A stretch of DNA of 64,000 nucleotides from Sphingomonas caeni. Lineage in GTDB: Bacteria > Pseudomonadota > Alphaproteobacteria > Sphingomonadales > Sphingomonadaceae. Where the stretch lies: assembly GCF_026013415.1 (NCBI RefSeq), contig NZ_JAPDOK010000002.1, positions 558,001 to 622,000 on the forward strand, read 5' to 3'. The notes beneath the pieces were generated by a model. The model saw nothing but the letters and a program-made list of their open reading frames with translations. It ran no database searches and was not told the DNA's origin. The position numbers and the translations under genes are program-made. This document shows positions 7,556 to 16,860 of the stretch, in pieces (positions within the stretch are counted from its first letter, which is position 1; each line of letters opens with the position of its first letter).

Positions 7556-8332
7556 ATGCGTTTCTCGATGATCACTCTCGGCGGGCTGATGCTCGCCGCC
7601 GCCACGCCCGCGATGGCCCAGGACGAAACCGAGCCGGCGGATGCCGTGACGATCTCGGGATCCGTTACCGCCGTAACCGACTATCGCTTCCGCGGCGTTT
7701 CGCAGGGCGACCAGGACCTCGCCATTCAGGGCGGCGTTACGGTCAGCCACGAGTCGGGCCTGTACGCCAGCGTCTGGGCCTCGACGATCAAGGGCAAGGA
7801 AGCCCCGGTGGTCGCGGGCTATGGCGAAGTCGAAGTCGATCTCTCGGCGGGCTACACCAAGACTTTCGACAATGGCGTCGGCGTCGACATCGGCCTGCTC
7901 TACTATCTCTATCCGGTCGACAAGGTCTCGGGCCTCGATACCGATTTCTTCGAGCCCTATGCCTCGCTCAGCTACACGATCGGGCCGGTGACCACCAAGG
8001 TCGGCGCCAACTATGCGTGGAGTGGGCAGGACGGCCTGGTCGGCAATGACAGCCTCTATCTGCGCGGCGACGTGACCGTCGCGGTCCCGAAGACCCCGAT
8101 CAGCGTGCTCGGCCATCTCGGTCACACCGACGGCCAGCTCGCCTTTTTCGCGCCGAACGAGAAATATTGGGATTGGTCGCTGGGCGCCGAAGTGTCGCAC
8201 GGCTTCGCCAAGCTCGGCATCCAATATGTCGATACCGACGTGCCCAACGGCACCACCTTCGGCATCCCCAAGTACAGCAAGGTGATCGGCGCCAATCCCG
8301 GCTACTTCGCCTATGTGACGCTCAGCTTCTGA
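7556..8332 (+). CDS. TorF-family putative outer-membrane porin
   Basis: The protein has 258 residues. A signal peptide (MRFSMITLGGLMLAAATPAMAQ) is followed by the family hallmark SVTAVTDYRFRGVSQGDQDLAIQGG and alternating amphipathic strands ending in FAYVTLSF, a typical outer-membrane C-terminal phenylalanine. The family (TIGR02001) is predicted to form a beta-barrel; transport substrate unknown, though relatives are often near ammonium-transport genes. An AAGGGGAA site precedes the ATG. A strong intrinsic terminator follows. The gene is monocistronic and flanked on both sides by related repeats. Confidence 0.85.
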   Translation: MRFSMITLGGLMLAAATPAMAQDETEPADAVTISGSVTAVTDYRFRGVSQGDQDLAIQGGVTVSHESGLYASVWASTIKGKEAPVVAGYGEVEVDLSAGYTKTFDNGVGVDIGLLYYLYPVDKVSGLDTDFFEPYASLSYTIGPVTTKVGANYAWSGQDGLVGNDSLYLRGDVTVAVPKTPISVLGHLGHTDGQLAFFAPNEKYWDWSLGAEVSHGFAKLGIQYVDTDVPNGTTFGIPKYSKVIGANPGYFAYVTLSF

Positions 8333-8353
8333 GCTGACGCCAGCGGAAAAAGG

Positions 8354-8383
8354 AGGGGGCTGCTTCGGCGGCCCCCTTTTTTT
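8354..8383 (+). terminator. intrinsic terminator of the TorF porin gene
   Basis: A 9-bp stem GGGGGCTGC / GCGGCCCCC with a TTCG tetraloop is followed by seven T residues, starting about 20 nt after the stop codon. This is a textbook Rho-independent terminator. Confidence 0.93.
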
Positions 8384-8440
8384 GATCGCTTCACGGCGAT
8401 GAGCGGGCTGGTGCCGCCTGTTTCAGCGAAGCTGAAATGA
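8384..8440. repeat. shortened copy of the 7238-7350 repeat
   Basis: GATCGCTTCACGGCGATG followed by AGCGGGCTGGTGCCGC matches the left flank and right arm of the larger element, with the middle absent. A hairpin TTTCAGC-GAA-GCTGAAA at 8421-8437 sits right behind the stop codon of the convergent ABC gene. Confidence 0.7.
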
Positions 8441-9940
8441 CTAGGATGCGCTCACCAGGTCGCGGAGCGCCTGGCTTTGCGGGGCGGCGATGGTCGCCGC
8501 GGTATCGCCGGTCTCGACGATTCGGCCCGCGTCCATCACCGCTGTCCGGTGGCATAGCGCGCGCGCGACCGCGAGATCGTGAGTGATTGCGAGGATGGCG
8601 AGGCGGCGGCTCGCCTGGAGTTTGCCAAGCAGATCGAGGATGCGGCCGGCGACGAGCACGTCGAGCGCCGAAGTCGCTTCGTCGAGCAGGATCAGCTCGG
8701 GATCGGCGACGAGCGCGCGGGCGATCGCGACGCGCTGGGCCTGGCCGCCGGAGAGGGTGGCGGGGCGGCGCTTGGCATAGGCGCTGCCCAGTTCGACCTC
8801 GTCGAGCGCCGCGGCGGCGCGCTCGGCCCGGGCTTCGGAGGCGAGATCAGGGAAGAGGTGGCGGAGCGGTTCCTCGACGCTCTGCTGCACGGTCCAGTGC
8901 GGATCGAGGCTGGCGGCGGGGTCCTGGAAGACCGGCTGGAGGCAGCGGCGATGCTCGGCGCGCATGCGGGAGCGGGGCGGGAGCGGGTCGCCTCGCCACG
9001 TCACCGTGCCCGAATCGCAAGGGCCGAGCCGGGCGACGGCGCGGGCGAGGCTGGACTTGCCCGATCCCGAGCGGCCGACCAAAGCGAGCGCCTCGCCTTC
9101 GCGGAGGTCGAACGACGCACCGGAGACCGCGGCGAGCTTGCCGAAGCGGACATTGATTCCGCTGGCGGAAAGCAAGGGCGCGCCGGGTTCGGGAAGTAGG
9201 GGCGCGGGCGAATCGAGGCGGGGACTGGCGGCGATCAGCGCCCGGGTGGTGGCGTGCTGCGGGCGTTCGAGCACATCGGCGGCGCGGCCATCCTCGATCA
9301 CCTTGCCGCCATCGAGCACCACCACGCGATCGGCGTGCTTCGCGACCAGGGGCAGGTCATGGCTGACCAGCAACAGACCCATGCCGCGTTCGCGGAAGCG
9401 GTCGAGCAGATCGAGGATCGCGTGGCGCAGGCCCGCGTCGAGCGCGCTGGTGGGTTCGTCGGCGACGAGCAGCGCGGGGTCGTGCGCGGTGGCACAAGCG
9501 ATCAGCGCACGCTGGCGTTCGCCGCCGGAAAGGCGATGAGGATATTGGTCGAGCTTGGCCTCAGGGAGCCCGCAACGGTCGAGCATCGCGGCGAGGGCGC
9601 TGCGGTCGCGCGTACCCGCCGCTTCGGCGAGCTGGCTGCCGATGGTCAGGTGCGGGGTGAGCGCGGTCAGCGGCTGCTGGAAGACGAAACCCGCGCGGGC
9701 ACGGATCGGGCGGAGCGCCGGTTCGGCGAGGCCGATCATTTCGGCGCCTTCGAGTCGCGCCGAGCCGGTGGGCGTGCCCGGGGCGAGGCCGAACGGGGCG
9801 AAGCAGCTCATCGTCTTGCCCGAGCCCGAGGCGCCGACCAAAGCGGTGCAGCCGCCCTTGTCGATCGCGAAGCTGACCCCCTCGAGCAACTGCGCACCGT
9901 TCAGCGACAGGCTCAGTCCCTCGACCGCATAGACGCTCAT
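8441..9940 (-). CDS. peptide-type ABC transporter, fused double ATPase
   Basis: A 499-residue protein with two ABC ATPase domains in one chain. Walker A motifs lie at 36-43 (GASGSGKT) and 289-296 (GRSGSGKS). Signature motifs are LSGGERQR and LSGGQAQR, with Walker B at LLVADEPTSALD and LILLDEATSALD. The arrangement is that of YejF/DppDF fusions that drive oligopeptide or microcin C uptake. It overlaps the upstream permease gene by ATGA and is the last gene of the operon. It is slightly shorter than YejF because the inter-domain linker and C-terminal oligopeptide extension are reduced. Confidence 0.9.
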   Translation of the reverse strand: MSVYAVEGLSLSLNGAQLLEGVSFAIDKGGCTALVGASGSGKTMSCFAPFGLAPGTPTGSARLEGAEMIGLAEPALRPIRARAGFVFQQPLTALTPHLTIGSQLAEAAGTRDRSALAAMLDRCGLPEAKLDQYPHRLSGGERQRALIACATAHDPALLVADEPTSALDAGLRHAILDLLDRFRERGMGLLLVSHDLPLVAKHADRVVVLDGGKVIEDGRAADVLERPQHATTRALIAASPRLDSPAPLLPEPGAPLLSASGINVRFGKLAAVSGASFDLREGEALALVGRSGSGKSSLARAVARLGPCDSGTVTWRGDPLPPRSRMRAEHRRCLQPVFQDPAASLDPHWTVQQSVEEPLRHLFPDLASEARAERAAAALDEVELGSAYAKRRPATLSGGQAQRVAIARALVADPELILLDEATSALDVLVAGRILDLLGKLQASRRLAILAITHDLAVARALCHRTAVMDAGRIVETGDTAATIAAPQSQALRDLVSAS

Positions 9941-10719
9941 CGCGCCATCCGGGCGCGCAGCCCCTCGCCGAGCCGGTTGAGGCAGACCACGGTCGCGACG
10001 AGGACGAAGCCCGGGACGATCAGGGTGAGCGGGGCGATGTCCATATCGTCGGCACCATCATGGACGAGGATGCCGAGCGAGGTGAGCGGTTCCTGCACGC
10101 CCAGCCCCAGGAAGGAGAGGAAGCTTTCGACCATCACCACCTGGGGCACGGTGAGCATCAGATAGGCGATCGCGACCGAGGCGATATTGGGGAGGATATG
10201 GCCGGTGAGAATCGCGCGCGCGGGTGCTCCCGCAGCCTCGCTGGCGAGGATGAAGGGGCGGTTGCGCAAGGCGAGCACCTGCCCGCGCACCACCCGCGCC
10301 ATGGTCAGCCACTCGACCGCGCCGATGCCGAGAAAGACGAGCAGCACCGAGCGGCCGAACACCACCATCAGCACGATGACGACGAACATGAAGGGGAGCG
10401 CGTAGAGCGCGTCGACCACGCGCATCATGGCCTCGTCGATCCGCCCGCCGAACCATCCGGCGGTCGCGCCCCAGGCGGTGCCGATCACCAGCGCGACGAG
10501 CGCGGCGGCGGTGGCGACGGCGAGGGTGACGCGCGTGCCGGCGAGCGTGCGCGCGAGCAGGTCGCGACCGACGCTGTCGGTGCCGAGCAGATGGCCGGGG
10601 CTGAAGGCCGGCGCGCGGACCGCGTTCCAGTCGATCGCGGCATAGCCCCAGGGCAGCAGCGGCGGGAGCAGCAGCGCGGCGACGACGATCGCCACCAAGA
10701 GTGCGCCTGCGACTTTCAT
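9937..10719 (-). CDS. peptide-type ABC transporter permease (OppC/YejE-like)
   Basis: A 260-residue inner-membrane permease. The N-terminal helix is followed by HLLGTDSVGRDLLARTLAGT, the hallmark of DppC/OppC subunits, and by the EAA loop EAAGAPARAILTGHILPN that contacts the ATPase. I start at MKVAGALLVAIV because its ATG overlaps the stop of the partner permease; the longer frame runs through that gene antiphase. It pairs with the OppB-like subunit and the fused ATPase. Confidence 0.9.
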   Translation of the reverse strand: MKVAGALLVAIVVAALLLPPLLPWGYAAIDWNAVRAPAFSPGHLLGTDSVGRDLLARTLAGTRVTLAVATAAALVALVIGTAWGATAGWFGGRIDEAMMRVVDALYALPFMFVVIVLMVVFGRSVLLVFLGIGAVEWLTMARVVRGQVLALRNRPFILASEAAGAPARAILTGHILPNIASVAIAYLMLTVPQVVMVESFLSFLGLGVQEPLTSLGILVHDGADDMDIAPLTLIVPGFVLVATVVCLNRLGEGLRARMAR

Positions 10720-11630
10720 CCGCGCGCTCTTGGATCGAGCAGGCCGTAAAGCAGGTCGGCGATCAGGTTGAAGAGCAGGATCAGCCCCGCGTAGAGAATC
10801 ACCACGCCGAGCACGAGCGGATAGTCGCGGTTGAGCGCGCCTTGCACGAAATAGCGGCCGAGCCCGGGCAGGCCGAACACCGTCTCGATCACCACCGCGC
10901 CCGTCAGCAGCCCCGCCGCCGCCGGGCCGAGATACGAGACGACGGGAATCAGCGCGGGCGGGAGCGCGTGGCGGACCAGCACGGTGAGCGGGGAGAGGCC
11001 CCGCGCGCGGGCGGTGCGGACATGGTCCTGCACCATCGCTTCGGCCAGGCCGGTGCGGGTGAGCTTGGCGACCGCGCCGGCCGTCGGGGTCGCAAGCGCG
11101 AGGACGGGGAGGATCCAGGCGGCGGCGCTGTCGAGGCCCGAGACGGGGAGCCAGGACAGCCACAGGCCGAAGACGAGCACCAGCAGCGGGCCGGTGACGA
11201 AACTCGGCAGCGCCACCGCGACCGCCGATTTGAAGCCGATCCAGCGGTCGAGCCAGCCGCCGGGCCGGAGCGCACCGAGGATCCCGCCCGCGATTCCCAG
11301 CGCCGCCGCGAGGATCAGCGCAAGGCCGCCGAGCGTGAGCGACACCGGCAGCCCCTGCGCGATCAGGCCCGAGACGGTGAAATCCTTATAGACCAATGAC
11401 GGCCCGAAATCCCCTTGCAGGACGTTGCCGAGATAGCGGCCCAGCTGGACGATCAGCGGCTGATCGAGCCCGTACGTCCTGTCCATCGCCGCGCGGGTGG
11501 CGGCATCGAGCGGGCGCTCGCTGTCGAACGGGCTGCCGGGGGCCGTGCGCATCAGCACGAAGCTCAGCAGGATGACGGCAAGGAGCGTGGGAAGCGCGGT
11601 CGCGAGCCTGCGGAGGAGGATCGCCAGCAT
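10716..11630 (-). CDS. peptide-type ABC transporter permease (OppB/YejB-like)
   Basis: A 304-residue permease with six predicted helices. The DppB-type N terminus (LLRRLATALPTLLAVILLSF, then GSPF...YGLDQP) and the EAA region TARARGLSPLTVLVRHALPPAL are typical. It is the first gene of the three-gene transporter operon. No periplasmic substrate-binding protein is encoded next to it, so one must come from elsewhere if this is an importer. Confidence 0.9.
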   Translation of the reverse strand: MLAILLRRLATALPTLLAVILLSFVLMRTAPGSPFDSERPLDAATRAAMDRTYGLDQPLIVQLGRYLGNVLQGDFGPSLVYKDFTVSGLIAQGLPVSLTLGGLALILAAALGIAGGILGALRPGGWLDRWIGFKSAVAVALPSFVTGPLLVLVFGLWLSWLPVSGLDSAAAWILPVLALATPTAGAVAKLTRTGLAEAMVQDHVRTARARGLSPLTVLVRHALPPALIPVVSYLGPAAAGLLTGAVVIETVFGLPGLGRYFVQGALNRDYPLVLGVVILYAGLILLFNLIADLLYGLLDPRARG

Positions 11631-11652
11631 TGGGCGAACTCAGCCCGACAGC

Positions 11653-11733
11653 GTCATCCCGGCGAAAGCCGGGACCCTGGAGTCGCGAACGAAGGCGCGT
11701 GTGGCTCCGGGTCCCGGCTTTCGCCGGGATGAC
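11653..11733. repeat. intergenic inverted repeat, family B copy 1
   Basis: Perfect 25-bp arms, GTCATCCCGGCGAAAGCCGG plus GACCC at the left and the reverse complement at the right, with a 31-nt centre. Three further copies lie at 22127, 47949 and 52823. It sits between two minus-strand genes. Confidence 0.92.
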
Positions 11734-11749
11734 GGCTGGATGTGATCAA

Positions 11750-12163
11750 TTACTGCGGCGTCGAGGCGCGCGCGTCCTTGCCGTCGCCTTCGGGGGCGGC
11801 GACGATGTCGCGGGTGGTCTGGCCCTTGTCGACGACATTGGTGGTCGGGCTGCCCGCGGTCGAGCGCGCGCCCTGATCGGCGCCGGTGCGGCCGGCGGCG
11901 TCGAGCGTCGAATTCTCGCTCGCGCTGCGGATCGCGGTGCCGCCGAACATCGCCTCGAGCGCCTGGTTCTGCGCGGTGCCGTCCTGCGGGCGCGCGGCGC
12001 CGGGCTGGGGCGGGACCAGCGCGTAATCGGGCGGGATCACCAAAGGCTGGGCGCGGACCACGGCGAATTCGTCGGGCCGCATGCGGTCCATGCCGTTCTT
12101 GGCGCAGGCCGAGAGCGAGGCGGCGACGCCCAGCCCGGCGACGATCATGATAACCTTACGCAT
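11750..12163 (-). CDS. DUF3035 lipoprotein (BamF-like)
   Basis: A 137-residue lipoprotein with signal peptide and lipobox LSAC (Cys near residue 18). The family signature RPDEFAVVRAQPLVIPPDY and LVPPQPG fits DUF3035, described as BamF, an alphaproteobacterial accessory of the beta-barrel assembly machine. The C-terminal half is low-complexity and variable. The ATG at 12163 has a GGAG site 7 nt upstream and overlaps the end of lspA by 8 nt. Its position after lspA, whose product matures lipoproteins, is consistent. Confidence 0.78.
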   Translation of the reverse strand: MRKVIMIVAGLGVAASLSACAKNGMDRMRPDEFAVVRAQPLVIPPDYALVPPQPGAARPQDGTAQNQALEAMFGGTAIRSASENSTLDAAGRTGADQGARSTAGSPTTNVVDKGQTTRDIVAAPEGDGKDARASTPQ

Positions 12164-12674
12164 TGATATTCTCCACAGGATCCTGGGCCACCGGGGCTTT
12201 CTCCCGGAGCAATAGCGCGCGGGCCAACAGGACCAGCACGCCGATGGTAATCGCGGCATCGGCTACATTGAAGACCAAAAAAGGGCGCCATTGGCCAAAG
12301 TGCAAATCGGCAAAGTCGACCACGAAGCCCAGACGGCTGCGATCGACGATATTTCCGAGCGCGCCGCCGAGCACCATGCCGAGCGCGGCGATGTCCCACA
12401 GCTTGCGTTCGCGCAGCATCCACCAGACCACGCCCGCGGCGATCGCGCCGGTGAGCGCGACCAGCCCCCAGCGCATCGCCTCGCTGTTCGCGCGCATCAG
12501 CCCGAGCGACACGCCGATATTCTCGACATAGCGGATGTCGAAGAAGCTGGTGACGGTGAGATAGGCGCCGTCATAGGAGACGCCCAGCGGCCCTGTGACG
12601 GCATATTTTGTGCCCTGATCGATCAGGAACACCAGCACCGCCACCAACAGCCCGATCGCACGAGTCACGTTCAT
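12156..12674 (-). CDS. lspA: lipoprotein signal peptidase (signal peptidase II)
   Basis: A 172-residue inner-membrane aspartyl protease that removes signal peptides from prolipoproteins. Four helices are visible. The catalytic pair is Asp120 in GFVVDF and Asp139 in FNVADAAI, with the conserved GNIVDR segment before them. The start MNVTRAIGLL at 12674 overlaps the ileS stop codon by ATGA, the usual ileS-lspA order. Confidence 0.95.
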   Translation of the reverse strand: MNVTRAIGLLVAVLVFLIDQGTKYAVTGPLGVSYDGAYLTVTSFFDIRYVENIGVSLGLMRANSEAMRWGLVALTGAIAAGVVWWMLRERKLWDIAALGMVLGGALGNIVDRSRLGFVVDFADLHFGQWRPFLVFNVADAAITIGVLVLLARALLLREKAPVAQDPVENINA

Positions 12675-15583
12675 CGATTCACCACCCCGTCGCAGCGGTC
12701 GCACAGAGCGCCGTCCTGCGCAACTTCGGGAAGATGCCGCCAGCAGCGGCCGCATTTAAGGCGATGGGTGGGCGTCACGGTGACGGCCTCCAAACCCCGT
12801 TCAAAAGTGACACTCGATACGATGAACAATTCAGCCAGCAGAGCGGTGTCGATCTCGCGTGTTCCTCGCAGTATTGAGTCGAGGTCGGGCACTTGGATTT
12901 CGGCTTCAAGACTCGAGCGGATCTTCTTTTCGCGGCGATAGGGCTCGATCGCCTCGGTCACGGCCTGGCGAAGCGCGCGGACCTGGGCCCAGTCGGCGGT
13001 CAGGTCGTCCTTGAGCATGGGCAGTTCGGGCCATTCGAGGAAATGGACCGATCCGTCCTCGCTCGGGAATCGCGACTGCCACACTTCTTCCGCCGTGAAG
13101 GCGATGATCGGCGCGGCGTAGCGGACCAGCGCGTGGAACAGGATGTCGAGCACGGTCCGATAGGCGCGGCGCTTCGGCGCGTCCGCCGCCTCGCAATAGA
13201 GGCAGTCCTTGCGGATATCGAAGAAGAAGGCCGAGAGGTCCTCGTTCGCGAAATCGGTGAGCGCGCGGGCGTAGCGGTTGAACTCGAAGGCGTTCGCGGC
13301 CGATTTCAGCTCGGCGTCGAGGCTGGCGAGCTTGTGGAGGATATAGCGTTCCAGCTCGGGCATCCCGGCGACCGGCAGCTTCTCGGCATCCTCGAACCCG
13401 TCGAGCGCGCCGAGCAGGTAGCGGAAGCTGTTGCGCAGCTTGCGATAGGCGTCGCCCACGCCGCCCAGCACTTCCTTGCCGATGCGGACATCCTCGAAAT
13501 AATCGGTCTGCGCGACCCAGAGACGCAGGATATCGGCGCCGCCGGTGGCGATTTCCTTGAGCGGATCGACGACATTGCCGAGGCTCTTGGACATTTTCTT
13601 GCCCTGCCCGTCGAGCGCGAAGCCGTGGGTGAGCACGGCGTCATAGGGCGCGCGGCCGCGGGTGCCGCACGATTCGAGCAAGGACGACTGGAACCAGCCG
13701 CGATGCTGGTCCGACCCTTCGAGATAGAGATCGGCGCGGACGCCCTCGCCGAAGCGCTTCTCGATGGTGAAGACATGGGTGCTGCCCGAATCGAACCAGA
13801 CGTCGAGAATGTCGGTGACGACCTCATAGTCTTCGAGCTTGTAGTCCGCGCCGAGCAAGGCCTGGTGATCGGCTGCGAACCAGGCGTCGGCGCCCCCGGC
13901 GCGGAAGGCGTCGAGGATGCGCGCGTTGACTTGCGTGTCGCGCAGATACTCGCCCGATTTGCGGTGGACATAGATCGGGATCGGCACGCCCCAGGCGCGC
14001 TGGCGGCTGATCACCCAGTCGGGGCGCCCCTCGACCATCGCGCTGATGCGGTTCTGGCCCTTTTCGGGGACCCAGCGGGTGCGCCCGATCGCATCGAGCG
14101 CGAGTTCGCGGAGCGTCGGGCCGTTGCCCTGGGCGTGGCCGGGCGTGTCTTCGCCCTCGGCGGTTTCGACCACCGGGAGCGGCGCATTGCCCGCTTGGGG
14201 GCGGTCCATCGGAATGAACCATTGCGGGGTGCAGCGGAAGATGATCTTCGCCTTGGAGCGCCAGCTATGCGGATAGCTGTGCGGGAAATCGTCGCTCGCG
14301 GCGAGCAATGCCCCGGCCTCGCGCAGGTCCGAGCAGATCGGGCCTTCGGCGGCATTGAGCTTCTTGTTGATGACGCTTCCCTGGCCGGGGAGCCATTCCC
14401 AGTCGGCGCGGTAGAAACCGGCATCATCGACCGCGAAGACGGGATCGATCCCGTGCGCCTTGCACAGCAGGAAATCGTCCTCGCCATGATCGGGCGCCAT
14501 ATGGACGAGGCCGGTGCCCGCGTCGGTGGTGACGAAATCGCCGGGGAGGAAGGGGCGGGGCTTGGCGAAGAAGTCACCACATACCGCCATCGGGTGTCTT
14601 GCGAGAGCGCCCGCGAGTTGAGTGCCCTTATATCTTCCGACGATGTCGACCTGAACGCCAGTCACTTTTGCGCCATCGACCTCCCCTGATCTCCGCAGCC
14701 TTGCGATGACGGAATCGAGCAGTTGCTCAGCAACGACGATTGGAAAGCCATACTGCGGGGAGGCACTGCCTTCTTCCACATCGAACACGACGAACGCCGA
14801 GACGTAATCCACGTCAGGCCCATAAGCCAAAGCCTGGTTGACCGGGATCGTCCACGGCGTGGTCGTCCAGATCACCGCATGCGCGCCGACCAGTTCGGGC
14901 GCGTTCGGCGCCTCGACGATCTCGAACGCCACATCGATCTGCGTCGAGACGATGTCCTCATACTCAACCTCGGCCTCGGCCAGCGCGGTCTTCTCCACGG
15001 GCGACCACATCACCGGCTTGGCGCCGCGATAGAGCTGGCCGCTCTCGGCGAACTTCAGCAGCTCGCCGGCGATGGTCGCCTCGCTGTCGAAATCCATCGT
15101 CAGATAGGGATCGTCCCAATCGCCCATCACGCCCAGCCGCTTGAACTGCTCGCGCTGCACATCGACCCATTTGGCGGCATAGGCACGGCATTCGGCGCGG
15201 AACTCCGCGGCCGGGACTTCGTCCTTGTTGAGCTTCTTGTCCTTGTACTGCTTCTCGATCTGCCATTCGATCGGCAGGCCGTGGCAGTCCCAGCCCGGGA
15301 TATAGGGCGCGTCCTTGCCCATCAGGCTTTGCGAGCGGACGACGATGTCCTTGAGGATCTTGTTCATCGCATGGCCCATGTGAATGTCGCCATTCGCATA
15401 GGGAGGGCCGTCATGGAGGATGAAGCGTTCGCGGCCGGCACGGGCCTCGCGCAGCTTGTGGTAGAGGCCAATTCGCGCCCAGCGCTCGAGGATCGCCGGT
15501 TCCTTTTGGGCAAGGCCGGCTTTCATCGGGAATTCGGTCTTCGGCAGGAAGACGGTGTCGCGGAAATCTGGGGCGTCGGTCAT
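12671..15583 (-). CDS. ileS: isoleucyl-tRNA synthetase
   Basis: A 970-residue class I synthetase that charges tRNA-Ile. The HIGH-type motif is HMGH at 68-71 (PPYANGDIHMGHAMNKIL), the editing domain occupies roughly 200-420, and the KMSKS loop is at about 662-666. A C-terminal zinc finger with CGRCWRH and CDRCDG ends the protein. Length and motifs are normal for a bacterial type with the C-terminal zinc site. It heads the ileS-lspA-DUF3035 operon. No T-box or other leader is evident in the short gap to the divergent small gene. Confidence 0.98.
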   Translation of the reverse strand: MTDAPDFRDTVFLPKTEFPMKAGLAQKEPAILERWARIGLYHKLREARAGRERFILHDGPPYANGDIHMGHAMNKILKDIVVRSQSLMGKDAPYIPGWDCHGLPIEWQIEKQYKDKKLNKDEVPAAEFRAECRAYAAKWVDVQREQFKRLGVMGDWDDPYLTMDFDSEATIAGELLKFAESGQLYRGAKPVMWSPVEKTALAEAEVEYEDIVSTQIDVAFEIVEAPNAPELVGAHAVIWTTTPWTIPVNQALAYGPDVDYVSAFVVFDVEEGSASPQYGFPIVVAEQLLDSVIARLRRSGEVDGAKVTGVQVDIVGRYKGTQLAGALARHPMAVCGDFFAKPRPFLPGDFVTTDAGTGLVHMAPDHGEDDFLLCKAHGIDPVFAVDDAGFYRADWEWLPGQGSVINKKLNAAEGPICSDLREAGALLAASDDFPHSYPHSWRSKAKIIFRCTPQWFIPMDRPQAGNAPLPVVETAEGEDTPGHAQGNGPTLRELALDAIGRTRWVPEKGQNRISAMVEGRPDWVISRQRAWGVPIPIYVHRKSGEYLRDTQVNARILDAFRAGGADAWFAADHQALLGADYKLEDYEVVTDILDVWFDSGSTHVFTIEKRFGEGVRADLYLEGSDQHRGWFQSSLLESCGTRGRAPYDAVLTHGFALDGQGKKMSKSLGNVVDPLKEIATGGADILRLWVAQTDYFEDVRIGKEVLGGVGDAYRKLRNSFRYLLGALDGFEDAEKLPVAGMPELERYILHKLASLDAELKSAANAFEFNRYARALTDFANEDLSAFFFDIRKDCLYCEAADAPKRRAYRTVLDILFHALVRYAAPIIAFTAEEVWQSRFPSEDGSVHFLEWPELPMLKDDLTADWAQVRALRQAVTEAIEPYRREKKIRSSLEAEIQVPDLDSILRGTREIDTALLAELFIVSSVTFERGLEAVTVTPTHRLKCGRCWRHLPEVAQDGALCDRCDGVVNR

Positions 15584-15653
15584 GGGAATGGGCCGATTAG
15601 CGGGTGCGCCGCAACATTCAAAGCGCTTGTTGCTTAACCACGAATCCCCGGAA

Positions 15654-15669
15654 CTGACATTGATGTCAG
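15654..15669. promoter_or_regulatory. palindrome CTGACAT-TG-ATGTCAG
   Basis: Seven-bp perfect arms lie in the divergent gap between ileS and a small plus-strand gene, 16 bp before the latter's ATG. A related site occurs at 61693-61707. It has the size of a dimeric repressor operator; the regulator is unknown. Confidence 0.4.
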
Positions 15670-15684
15670 GAGTAGCGCATCTTC

Positions 15685-15909
15685 ATGGACGAGCAACAAC
15701 GGCGGGCGGCGGAGATGTGCGAGGAGATTGCGGGGCTGGCGCGGCGGCATCTGGAAGCGCCCGACGGCGTAGGCATCGAGGATATCGACGCGCACATCAT
15801 GGCTGCGACGCAAGAGGGGCGCTGGGACGATGTCAGCAAATGGCACCGGGTGCGGCTGCGCTATATCCGCTTCCAGCAGGAGCGCGAGCTGGGCGGGCTA
15901 CGCTCCTAG
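15685..15909 (+). CDS. small conserved-looking cytoplasmic protein, unknown function
   Basis: The protein has 74 residues, is charged and helical, with no signal peptide (MDEQQRRAAEMCEEIAGLARR...). The C-terminal half is rich in Arg and Trp (EGRWDDVSKWHRVRLRYIRF). An AGGAG site lies about 11 nt before the ATG. I do not recognise the family. The last 12 nt overlap the convergent ribF gene. A palindromic site just upstream may regulate it. Confidence 0.55.
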   Translation: MDEQQRRAAEMCEEIAGLARRHLEAPDGVGIEDIDAHIMAATQEGRWDDVSKWHRVRLRYIRFQQERELGGLRS

Positions 15910-16824
15910 GATCGCGCGCGCCCTGGCCGCATCCTCGTCCATCTGCACCTTGAGCGCGTCCAGATTGTCGAATTTCGCCTCGGGACGAAGATAGTCGATC
16001 AGCGAAACCTCGATCGTCTCGCCGTACAGATCGCCGTCGAAATCGAAGAAATAAGGTTCGAGCAATTCCTGCGGCGGATCGAAGCTGGGGCGGATGCCGA
16101 GATTGGCGACGCCGTTCCGGGTTCGCCCGTCGGGGAGTCGCCCGCGCACGGCATAGATGCCGTAGGCGGGGCGCAGATAATTGGCGAGGCTCATATTTGC
16201 GGTGGGATAGCCGAGCGTGCGGCCGACCTGGTCGCCGCGGATCACCTGGCCTTCGATCGCCCAGGGGCGGGTGAGCAGCCGCGCCGCGTCGCGCGGGCGG
16301 CCTTCGCGCAGATGCTCACGGATGCGGCTCGATGAGACGGTCTCGCCGTCGAGCGTGACGGGGGCGACGGTGTCCGCCGAATAGCCGAGTTCGTCGCCGA
16401 GGCTTGCGAGCCTCGCCACGTCCCCCTCGCGGCCCTTGCCGAAGGTGAAGTCGCCGCCGGTGACGACCCCGCCCGCGCCGATCAGATCGACGAGCCGCTC
16501 CTGCGCGAACTGGCGGGCCGAGAGCGCGGCCAGCGCGGCGTCGAACGGGAAGATCAGCATCGCGTCGGCGCCCGCTTCGGCGACGAGGCGCTGGCGCTGG
16601 TCCATGCTGGTCAACCGGAACCACTCCGAATCGGGGCGGAAGTAACGCTGGGGATGGGGATCGAAGGTGCCGACGATCGCGGGGCGGCCTTCGGCGCGGG
16701 CACGCTCGACCGCGCGGCCGACCACGGCCTGATGCCCGAGGTGAAACCCGTCGAAATTCCCCAGCGCGACAATGCCCCCACGCAGATGCGCTGGAACCGC
16801 CGCGGCTCCGTCAAGCCGCTCCAT
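15898..16824 (-). CDS. ribF: bifunctional riboflavin kinase / FAD synthetase
   Basis: A 308-residue enzyme that makes FMN and then FAD. The N-terminal nucleotidyltransferase has GNFDGFHLGHQAVV and later SSSRIREHLREG. The C-terminal kinase domain has GRTLGYPTANM, GIYAVRG, and the conserved EPYFFDFDGDLYGE. The start MERLDGAAAVPAHLRGG at 16824 is chosen because the longer frame reads through a repeat element. It is monocistronic in appearance. No FMN riboswitch is visible. Confidence 0.96.
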   Translation of the reverse strand: MERLDGAAAVPAHLRGGIVALGNFDGFHLGHQAVVGRAVERARAEGRPAIVGTFDPHPQRYFRPDSEWFRLTSMDQRQRLVAEAGADAMLIFPFDAALAALSARQFAQERLVDLIGAGGVVTGGDFTFGKGREGDVARLASLGDELGYSADTVAPVTLDGETVSSSRIREHLREGRPRDAARLLTRPWAIEGQVIRGDQVGRTLGYPTANMSLANYLRPAYGIYAVRGRLPDGRTRNGVANLGIRPSFDPPQELLEPYFFDFDGDLYGETIEVSLIDYLRPEAKFDNLDALKVQMDEDAARARAILGA

Positions 16825-16860
16825 GCGGGGGCCTATAGGGGGGAGGGACGGACCCGAAAA

